A DNA stretch of 5,026 nucleotides, taken from assembly GCA_018267355.1 (NCBI GenBank), contig JAFDYP010000291.1, forward strand, positions 1 through 5,026, in the 5' to 3' direction. Positions 1 to 5,026 of this stretch are shown one piece after another. Position numbers and translations under genes: made by a program. Positions within the stretch are counted from its first letter, which is position 1; each line of letters opens with the position of its first letter. This DNA is from Bacteroidota bacterium (GTDB lineage Bacteria; Bacteroidota; Bacteroidia; Chitinophagales; LD1). Under the pieces are notes generated by a model. That model was given only the letters and a program-made list of their open reading frames with translations, had not been told where the DNA came from and did no database searches.

Positions 1-2872
1 CGAGACCGTTGCTATCTATACGCATGGTAAAGCTCTTAGGCTCTGGCTGCTTCAACTCGCCTGACATCTTGAGCTTATCTGCTCCGGTGGAGTCTTTGAC
101 ATCCAGCAAGTAGGCTACGCGGTTTTCGCGTAGCGATCCCAATAGCTCTGTACTGGTCAGCCGTACGGGGCCAGTGGCCAGTCTGGACACTGATATGTCA
201 TACTTCAGAGAGTCATTCACTGCATGGATAGAGGCTCCTGCATTGTCTATTGTGACACCTCCGTATGCCATGGCAGAGGCATTGAGATCGAGGTCCAGTT
301 TACGTTTGGCCTTGTCAAAGGTGGCCGAAAGTGAGGCTCCGATAAACGTCTTGACCTGTGGCATCAGCACCTCTGTCAAAAGCGGATGCGGCTGTATGCT
401 GGCTGTGAGGTCAAAGTCTATGCGCGCGGTATCTGCTCCGCTGGTACCTACTCTGTCTGGTGTAAAGGCAAAGTACGTATTGACAAAAGAAATGAGCGCA
501 GGCGGAATCAGTTGTACCCTCGGTGTACCATCATACGCCAGGTCAGCTATGTCACTGCTGAGCACCAGCCGGAGCCTGCCGGTATCTATCCTGGCAGATA
601 GCGCTATGGAGTCGATGCGATAGGTATCTTCTCCTTTCAGCACGATGATATCACGGATCTTTGCATCTCCATTGATCACATCGCTGCTGTCACGCATGTC
701 TATATTCAACCTGGCGCCGGCACGCAGGTCTGCGGACATCAGGTGTGTGCGGAGCAGGTCTACTCCCATGATCTCTCCATTTGCTATGATATGTTTATCC
801 TGTCCCTGCCACAGCAGTGAGGCATCTAGTGCTACCTGCACATTAGTATCACGGATGCTGATAGTGGCATCATAGGCGCCCTCGCTGGCACAGGCGCTCA
901 GGTCTATATTCCTATAGTTGTATTTCCTGAAGTATACTGATGAGACCTGCGCATCCAGATCAGCTATGATAGTGGCGGGAGTGAGGTTACGGCCCTTACC
1001 CTCTGCAATCAGGGTAACTGGTCCGAGCAGGTCGGGCTTATGGAGTATATAGCCCAAGTCGAGCGCATGAGTATTCAGCCTTATTGTATACTGCGTATCG
1101 CCGGCTGCCATGCGCATAGTAGCGCTGACAGTAGCAGTACCACTGCTGGTAATAAGGTCTACGTTTGCCACCGCATCTTTGATAGAACCTTTGACATGGC
1201 CCGCCACTGCTACGGTCTGAGGTATGCGTATGGAGGCAGGTACTGCCCCGTTCAGCAGATCGCTCAGCTCTCCGGCGGTGCTGTGTACGTCATGCAGATC
1301 TACATCATAGTAGGCTGTAGCCGCTTTAGGCAGGCCTATGATGTGCGCATCTATATTGGCTGCCGTGCCCTGACCTACTGCGGCACTCAGGTGCTGTGCA
1401 GTGATATCTTTGAGCCGGCCGCTGATCCTGCCACTCACAGTAGCATGCGCCAGGTGCATCTTGTCAAATGTAGGGCGCAGCTGCGGCGCAAACCATAAGA
1501 TGTCCTGCACATCAATACTGGCCGGGTGCAGGTCTGCATTTACGCCCATGCCCCCTATATCTGTAGCAAGTGACCTTAGTGACGGGTAGTGCACAGCTAT
1601 GTCACTGGGCTCAATGTGAGAAGCAGAGGTCGTCAGCGTCAGTCCATGAAGCACACCACCGGTGCTGGTATACTGGCCATTTGCAGAGAGGTTCTTCAGC
1701 ACGAGGCCGCAGCTTTCACTGGCAGAGAGATGATGGATATCAGCCAGTATCGTATCGGGACTATAGTAGCCTCTCTCTATATACGTACTGACATTTTTGA
1801 GGTGCAGATGCCTGTAGTCCATGCCATCAGCTATGTGCGGAGCGTCCATCTCATCAAAGGCAAAATTAATGTGGTCCAGATGGATGGTATCAGCACTGAC
1901 ATACCAGCCTTTCGCTGTAGTAGTATCAATAGCCGAAGATATCTTTTGCTTGACAGCAGTAGTATCTCTTCTGCGCATGGCCACCAGGCCATCGCTATTG
2001 CCCAGCCGCAGGGTTTTGACCCTGACGATATGTTCATTCAGGTCTATCTGCTCCGGCTGCACATAGAGCGCACCCACACCAAATGAATACACCTGCCCTC
2101 CAGGCAGGTTGCGATAGCTGAAGTGGATGTTATGAAGGTCCAGTTTATCCAGGCCCAGCTGAGGCAATAGTGTGGTAGTGGAGTCTTTGACGGCGTCATT
2201 ATCCCGTGTCTGTATGATGTCTACCCGTGTATCTGCCAGGTACAGCTCATGACCTGCGAAGCTCAGCGGCTTCAGATCCATACCCTTGAGGCGGAGCCTG
2301 AGTGTGCCCACCTCGCCGCTGATGATCGTACCACTGACACTATCTGCAAAGCTGGCGCGGATATGTGTGAGGTCTACATTGTTGACCTGGACCTTCCATG
2401 GGGTGCTTTGCGTCGTATCTGTCTTGGTCTTTACCTCGGGTGCCTTTTTACTATCTCCTGCAAAGGCCCGGATGAAGAAGCCAAAATTGTAGGTGCTATC
2501 TACGCGGCTACGACCTATGTTTGCATTGACATCAGAGAGAAGCACACTGCCTACTTCTACTCTGTGGTGCAGCAGGCCCACCATGTTGATGCCCACCTCC
2601 AGCTTGCCCAGGTACAGCAGTGTGTCGTGTTTGGCGTCCTCAGCATAGAGCTGCTCAATCACTACAGTTTTCGGGAAGCCTATATAGAGACGCCGGAGAG
2701 AGACCCTTGTGTGCGTCTTGGAGGATACGTATTGGGTAGCCTTATGAGTGATATAGTTCTGTACGGAGGGTAGACGTATGAGCAGGATGAGCACGACCAC
2801 TAGTACCAGCAGGGCGGCGATGGTGCCCCCGAGTACCTTGAGTGTGATACGGACTACTTTTCCCCAATTCAT
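1..2872 (-). CDS. TamB/AsmA-like envelope translocation/assembly protein, N-terminal 957 residues (truncated by left window edge)
   Basis: Reading the minus strand from the ATG at 2872-2870, the frame stays open for 957 codons to the window edge with no stop. The N-terminus has a short basic segment, then one hydrophobic helix at about residues 13-32 (rich in V, L, I), followed by LPSVQNYI (34-41). Around 64-90 are the GFPKTVVIEQLY and DTLLYLGKL stretches, which I recognise as the conserved start of Bacteroidetes TamB-like (AsmA superfamily) proteins. The remainder is a long run of alternating hydrophobic/polar beta-strand-like segments with very few Cys, as expected for the beta-taco/groove fold. 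Known family members are anchored in the inner membrane and span the periplasm, with roles in outer-membrane protein assembly or lipid transport. They are usually about 1,400-1,700 aa, so roughly a third is missing, including the C-terminal DUF490/TamB domain that would settle the name. An in-frame ATG at 2899 would add nine residues; I prefer 2872 because it puts the basic segment directly before the helix. It is preceded by a terminator, so it is probably its own transcription unit. Confidence 0.85.
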   Translation of the reverse strand, partial: MNWGKVVRITLKVLGGTIAALLVLVVVLILLIRLPSVQNYITHKATQYVSSKTHTRVSLRRLYIGFPKTVVIEQLYAEDAKHDTLLYLGKLEVGINMVGLLHHRVEVGSVLLSDVNANIGRSRVDSTYNFGFFIRAFAGDSKKAPEVKTKTDTTQSTPWKVQVNNVDLTHIRASFADSVSGTIISGEVGTLRLRLKGMDLKPLSFAGHELYLADTRVDIIQTRDNDAVKDSTTTLLPQLGLDKLDLHNIHFSYRNLPGGQVYSFGVGALYVQPEQIDLNEHIVRVKTLRLGNSDGLVAMRRRDTTAVKQKISSAIDTTTAKGWYVSADTIHLDHINFAFDEMDAPHIADGMDYRHLHLKNVSTYIERGYYSPDTILADIHHLSASESCGLVLKNLSANGQYTSTGGVLHGLTLTTSASHIEPSDIAVHYPSLRSLATDIGGMGVNADLHPASIDVQDILWFAPQLRPTFDKMHLAHATVSGRISGRLKDITAQHLSAAVGQGTAANIDAHIIGLPKAATAYYDVDLHDVHSTAGELSDLLNGAVPASIRIPQTVAVAGHVKGSIKDAVANVDLITSSGTATVSATMRMAAGDTQYTIRLNTHALDLGYILHKPDLLGPVTLIAEGKGRNLTPATIIADLDAQVSSVYFRKYNYRNIDLSACASEGAYDATISIRDTNVQVALDASLLWQGQDKHIIANGEIMGVDLLRTHLMSADLRAGARLNIDMRDSSDVINGDAKIRDIIVLKGEDTYRIDSIALSARIDTGRLRLVLSSDIADLAYDGTPRVQLIPPALISFVNTYFAFTPDRVGTSGADTARIDFDLTASIQPHPLLTEVLMPQVKTFIGASLSATFDKAKRKLDLDLNASAMAYGGVTIDNAGASIHAVNDSLKYDISVSRLATGPVRLTSTELLGSLRENRVAYLLDVKDSTGADKLKMSGELKQPEPKSFTMRIDSNGL

Positions 2873-2910
2873 GTAGATATAGCTTAGGGCAATAACCATG
2901 CCTGCACGTG

Positions 2911-2941
2911 GAAATATATACCCAACACATTAGTGCAGAAA
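2911..2941 (-). promoter_or_regulatory. Candidate Bacteroidetes-type promoter for the TamB-like gene
   Basis: On the minus strand, TTTC (2941-2938) lies 19 nt ahead of TATATTTC (2918-2911). Each element is one mismatch from the Bacteroidetes consensus TTTG / TAnnTTTG, and the spacing is the canonical 19. Transcription would begin near 2904, giving a leader of about 30 nt before the ATG at 2872. The site lies just downstream of the tRNA terminator, where a new promoter is needed. It is a pattern match only, in an AT-rich region where chance matches occur. Confidence 0.4.
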
Positions 2942-2970
2942 TAAATATAAGGATTTAACAGATAGGAAAT

Positions 2971-3004
2971 AAAAAAAGCGGTTAGATTTTTGATCTAACC
3001 GCTT
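2971..3004 (-). terminator. Intrinsic terminator downstream of tRNA-Lys
   Basis: A perfect 12-bp inverted repeat (2976-2987 pairing with 2993-3004) encloses a 5-nt loop. On the minus strand the hairpin runs directly into a T-tract (complement of the A-run at 2971-2977). The stem begins 11 nt past the 3' end of the tRNA. On the plus strand no T-run follows it, so it should work only for minus-strand transcripts. It would end the tRNA transcript and any read-through from infC, insulating the TamB-like gene. Confidence 0.93.
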
Positions 3005-3015
3005 GATTTAGTGTG

Positions 3016-3088
3016 TGTTCCCGCCGAGGATCGAACTCGGGACCCAGTGATTAAGAGTCACTTGCTCTACCAGCTGAGCTACAGAAAC
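3016..3088 (-). tRNA. tRNA-Lys (anticodon CUU)
   Basis: A full 73-nt cloverleaf folds on the minus strand. The acceptor is GTTTCTG with CGGGAAC (two U-G wobbles, the 4th and 6th pairs), followed by TA at positions 8-9. The D arm is GCTC-AGCTGGTA-GAGC. The anticodon stem is AGTGA/TCACT with loop CTCTTAA, giving anticodon CTT at 3055-3053, which reads Lys AAG codons. A 5-nt variable loop (GGGTC) and the T arm CCGAG-TTCGATC-CTCGG follow, with discriminator base A. The genomic sequence after the discriminator is CAC, so the CCA end is not encoded and must be added by tRNA nucleotidyltransferase. It has its own promoter upstream and an intrinsic terminator 11 nt downstream. Confidence 0.97.
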
Positions 3089-3103
3089 ATCCGATTGGGA
3101 CGG

Positions 3104-3134
3104 CAAATATAATGCGGTCCCCGCTAAATTCAAA
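3104..3134 (-). promoter_or_regulatory. Bacteroidetes-type promoter for tRNA-Lys
   Basis: On the minus strand, TTTG (3134-3131) is followed after exactly 19 nt by TATATTTG (3111-3104). This matches the published Bacteroidetes consensus TTTG-N19-TAnnTTTG at every fixed position. Transcription would start near 3097, about 10 nt before the mature tRNA 5' end at 3088. The upstream element begins one base past the infC stop codon (3138-3136), so the promoter fills almost the whole 47-bp gap between infC and the tRNA. Confidence 0.75.
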
Positions 3135-3135
3135 A

Positions 3136-3699
3136 TTATTTTTTCTTAGCCTTAGGTGCCAGCGTCATCATCATACGCTTGCCCTCCAGCGTAGGCAGCT
3201 GCTCTACAGAGGCGATATCTTCCAGCTTCTTGGCAAACTGGAGCAGCAGCAGCTCTCCACGCTCTTTGAATACGATCATACGACCGCGAAACATGAGTGT
3301 GGTCTTAACCTTGTTGCCTTCCTGCAGAAACTTCTCCGCATGCTTTGCCTTGAAGTCAATATCGTGGTCATCCGTATTGGCTGTGAAGCGGATCTCTTTT
3401 ACTTCCTGCTTCTTTGAGTTTGCCTTGATCTCTTTTTCCTTCTTTTTCTTTTCGTAGAGGAACTTATTGTAGTCTACTATGCGGCAGACAGGCGGTACGG
3501 CGTTGGGAGAGATCTCCACGAGGTCGAGGCCGAGGTCGCGGGCTTTGTCCAGCGCCTCGCGGGTAGAGTAGACGCCCGGCTCTATGTTTTCACCTACTAT
3601 ACGGACCTCAGGTACGCGTATCAGGTCATTGATCCTGTGCTCGAGTTCCCTTCTTGGTGCCCTGCCCCTGGGAAACGGTGGGCGTTGATTTAGTGCCAA
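3136..3699 (-). CDS. infC: Translation initiation factor IF-3
   Basis: The 187-aa product has the whole length and layout of bacterial IF3. The N-domain covers about residues 18-85 ([23 protein letters not shown] onward in the first part, then [20 protein letters not shown]). A Lys-rich linker follows at about 84-100, then the C-domain at about 101-184 with KEIRF, TDDHD, FRGR and LEGKRMMM. Residues 73-86, beginning [11 protein letters not shown], satisfy the PROSITE IF3 signature. IF3 binds the 30S subunit, blocks premature 50S joining and checks the initiator tRNA and start codon. The start is TTG (3699-3697): an in-frame TAG lies two codons upstream, no ATG or GTG is available nearby, and the resulting MAL... 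N-terminus fits Bacteroidetes IF3. No Shine-Dalgarno is seen; the leader before TTG is A-rich. It lies 111 bp after the exported-protein gene and 47 bp before tRNA-Lys. The usual rpmI and rplT partners do not follow. Confidence 0.97.
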   Translation of the reverse strand: MALNQRPPFPRGRAPRRELEHRINDLIRVPEVRIVGENIEPGVYSTREALDKARDLGLDLVEISPNAVPPVCRIVDYNKFLYEKKKKEKEIKANSKKQEVKEIRFTANTDDHDIDFKAKHAEKFLQEGNKVKTTLMFRGRMIVFKERGELLLLQFAKKLEDIASVEQLPTLEGKRMMMTLAPKAKKK

Positions 3700-3732
3700 A
3701 TGCTATTTCTTTTGGTTTTGAAATGAATCCCA

Positions 3733-3765
3733 CAAAAATAATCAATATTCCTCTATATAAGCAAC
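3733..3765 (-). promoter_or_regulatory. Weak candidate promoter for infC
   Basis: On the minus strand, TATTTTTG (3740-3733) matches the TAnnTTTG element exactly. The best upstream element is GTTG (3765-3762) at 21 nt, one mismatch and two bases longer than the usual spacing. If used, transcription would start near 3726 and give infC a leader of roughly 27 nt. No terminator is visible between the upstream exported-protein gene and infC, so read-through from upstream remains possible. Confidence 0.35.
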
Positions 3766-3810
3766 CCTGATTATCCTCATACTGGTAAATAATGCTAACA
3801 AAGAGCAGCC

Positions 3811-4737
3811 CTACTCATGGTCAAACTCCTGGCGGTAGGGGACGGTAGGATAGTCTTTTTTGCCGGAGAGGCGCTCTATCAGTTCTTTGGCGTATTGCTT
3901 CTCCTTCTTGGTGCCATCGGGCAGCATATAGGTGTAGCCCTTGTCCATCGGGGTGCTAAAGTCTACACCGCCCTGCCAGCCCGCCTCATCATCAAAGCGG
4001 CGCAACTCCAGTTCCTCCCGCACCACGGGCTTATTGTCTATGCGCTGCTCGGCCAGTGCCTTGATCACGCCGCCGGTCAGTTTGATCGGCACTTTCATAA
4101 AGAAAAGCTCGCTGAAGTAGTACTTGCTAAACTCCGGATCGATCTGTATGAGCGGGGACTCATAGAGGATCACGGTATAGGTGGTACCTGTGAACTTGTC
4201 CTTCATCGTAAACTTGTGCTTGTAGCCTATGTAGCCATGCCATATCAGCGTGTCTACCAGTCTCACATAGCTATACTTATAGTTGGTCGTGTCCGGATTT
4301 ACCTTCTCTGCTTTAAACATTTGCTGGTCCTTCAGCTGGGAGTACCGTACCCGTTTGACAACGTCTGTCATGTGGCTCAACTCAGGCCGAAGGGACATGG
4401 TAGAGTAGATCTTGTGATCCTGAAAGGCAACTATCAGCGAGTCATCCTTTTTGTCATAGACATAGGCGGCATTGGCCATGATCGTCTTGCTGGTGTAGAT
4501 GATAGCGTGGGGATGTATGCTGTCGGTCTGGATGGCATAGTGAGTAGTATCACGCTGGCGCACCGGTACTATGGCTTTAGGCTTGGCGTTGCTACGCAGT
4601 TGCTTTACCTCCTTCTCAGATTTAGTTTTGAGAATGGTGGTATCATTTACTACCGGACTGGTAGTAGCCACGGTATCATCTTGCGCAAAGGCAGCAAATA
4701 CGGCCAGAAAGGCCAGAAGAGTAAGGATTCCTTTCAT
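3811..4737 (-). CDS. Exported protein of unknown function (308 aa)
   Basis: I do not recognise the family. The product begins with a clear Sec signal peptide: MKG, then a hydrophobic core rich in L, A and F, with cleavage predicted after AFA (residue 18) before QDD. A polar Thr/Lys-rich linker (about 20-65, including SEKEVKQLRSNAKPK) precedes a compact region of about 75-260. That region has alternating aromatic and polar residues suggesting a beta-rich domain, for example YKYSYVRLVDTLIWHGYIGY (153-172) and SKYYFSELFFMKVP (204-217). The C-terminus is charged. There is no cysteine anywhere in the protein, so it is not a lipoprotein and has no disulfide. It most likely acts in the periplasm or at the inner face of the outer membrane. 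The ATG at 4737 is chosen because it sits directly before the signal peptide. A plus-strand frame overlaps the whole gene but lacks such features. infC follows 111 bp downstream, divergent from the gene at the right edge. Confidence 0.85.
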   Translation of the reverse strand: MKGILTLLAFLAVFAAFAQDDTVATTSPVVNDTTILKTKSEKEVKQLRSNAKPKAIVPVRQRDTTHYAIQTDSIHPHAIIYTSKTIMANAAYVYDKKDDSLIVAFQDHKIYSTMSLRPELSHMTDVVKRVRYSQLKDQQMFKAEKVNPDTTNYKYSYVRLVDTLIWHGYIGYKHKFTMKDKFTGTTYTVILYESPLIQIDPEFSKYYFSELFFMKVPIKLTGGVIKALAEQRIDNKPVVREELELRRFDDEAGWQGGVDFSTPMDKGYTYMLPDGTKKEKQYAKELIERLSGKKDYPTVPYRQEFDHE

Positions 4738-4882
4738 TTTAACAAAAATAGCTCTCCCTCTCTATACGTGATAATGGTGAAAGGGTTCAATATTAAAGCT
4801 CCGGTGTGTATTGTAGCCTGTGGTGGTCTAGGTTTGTGACCTTTTTACGACAATTGTGTTATAGATCATATCTTTATAAAGT
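4738..4882. other. Divergent intergenic region between two exported-protein genes
   Basis: These 145 bp separate two genes transcribed away from each other, so promoters for both should lie here. I do not find an exact TTTG-N19-TAnnTTTG match on either strand. TATTTTTG (minus, 4750-4743) is only 5 nt from the 308-aa gene's ATG and has no upstream partner. TATCTTTA (plus, 4869-4876) is one mismatch off and also has no good partner. No strong hairpin or operator-like palindrome is apparent. Confidence 0.5.
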
Positions 4883-5026
4883 ATGTGCCGCTTCTGTCTT
4901 TTTATGATTGCCCTTAGTCTCACGTGCAGTACAGTAGCTTTTGGGCAGCAAGATCTGAGTATTAAGGTCAAAAAACCATGTCCTGTTACCAGAGAATTTT
5001 CCTTCCAAGGTAAACCTGTTTCCCCC
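4883..5026 (+). CDS. Exported protein, N-terminal 48 residues (truncated by right window edge)
   Basis: An open plus-strand frame starts at ATG 4883 and runs 48 codons to the window end without a stop. The N-terminus reads as a Sec signal peptide: MCRFC, then a hydrophobic core (LFMIALSL), then TVAFG followed by QQD, with cleavage likely after G21. This Gln-rich junction is common in Bacteroidetes exported proteins. The Cys at residue 15 is not in a lipobox (SLT precedes it), so a lipoprotein is unlikely. An in-frame TAA one codon upstream (4877-4879) fixes the start at 4883 or at the internal ATG at 4904; the latter would leave a signal peptide with no basic N-region. The visible mature part is too short to assign a family. 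It is transcribed divergently from the 308-aa exported protein. Confidence 0.7.
   Translation, partial: MCRFCLFMIALSLTCSTVAFGQQDLSIKVKKPCPVTREFSFQGKPVSP

Noticed and set aside
174..2773. Many plus-strand open frames of 60-174 codons across the left half
   Set aside because: All lie opposite the continuous 957-codon TamB-like frame, have irregular composition and match nothing I recognise.
3769..3795. ATTAT/ATAAT inverted repeat between the 308-aa gene and infC
   Set aside because: It has five A-T pairs with a long loop and no T-tract, too weak to be a terminator or leader structure.
4743..4750. TATTTTTG on the minus strand as a promoter element for the 308-aa gene, the same octamer as upstream of infC
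   Set aside because: It ends 5 nt before the ATG and has no TTTG-like element near 19 nt upstream, so it would leave essentially no leader. Short AT-rich octamers recur by chance.
3817..4839. A 340-codon plus-strand open frame antisense to the 308-aa exported protein, longer than that gene
   Set aside because: It has no signal or recognisable motif and mirrors the minus-strand gene, whose signal peptide and stop placement are convincing. It is best explained as a shadow frame.
4831..4846. GGT/ACC inverted repeat followed by five Ts on the plus strand, resembling a terminator
   Set aside because: The stem is only about 4 bp, and no plus-strand gene ends here.
4869..4876. TATCTTTA as the promoter element for the right-edge gene
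   Set aside because: It has one mismatch in the element, and the expected upstream TTTG position (4846-4849) reads TACG. It is not supportable.
1..5026. Mobile elements, CRISPR arrays, phage or defence genes, toxin-antitoxin pairs
   Set aside because: No transposase, integrase, direct-repeat array or paired small genes were seen. The tRNA gene carries no flanking integrase or duplicated 3' end suggesting an attachment site.

Overview
The window looks like chromosomal DNA from a Bacteroidota (Bacteroidetes) bacterium with mid-range GC. The evidence is a TamB/AsmA-like giant protein of the Bacteroidetes type, an IF3 with the Bacteroidetes-style N-terminus, almost no Shine-Dalgarno sequences ahead of starts, and an exact match to the Bacteroidetes sigma-factor promoter (TTTG, 19 nt, TAnnTTTG) in front of the tRNA gene. 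I cannot place it to genus.

Layout, right to left, because nearly everything is on the minus strand. At the right edge (4883-5026, plus strand) is the start of a divergently transcribed exported protein that runs off the window. A 145-bp divergent intergenic region separates it from a 308-aa exported protein of unknown function (4737 to 3811, minus). After a 111-bp gap comes infC, translation initiation factor IF3 (3699 to 3136, minus), starting at a TTG codon. Next is a tRNA-Lys(CUU) gene (3088 to 3016, minus) with its own promoter abutting the infC stop codon. It is followed by a perfect 12-bp hairpin with a T-tract, a clear intrinsic terminator. The rest, 2872 down to base 1, is one uninterrupted minus-strand reading frame of 957 codons. 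This is the N-terminal part of a TamB/AsmA-like envelope protein whose C-terminus lies beyond the left edge. Plus-strand open frames across this stretch are antisense shadows.

Functionally there are two themes. One is translation: infC and tRNA-Lys, transcribed in the same direction, with the tRNA terminator probably closing both. The other is the cell envelope: the TamB-like protein and two exported proteins. I see no mobile element, CRISPR array, phage gene or defence system. The window is mostly ordinary chromosome. The points most worth a second look are the non-ATG start of infC, its separation from rpmI/rplT, and the uncharacterised exported proteins.
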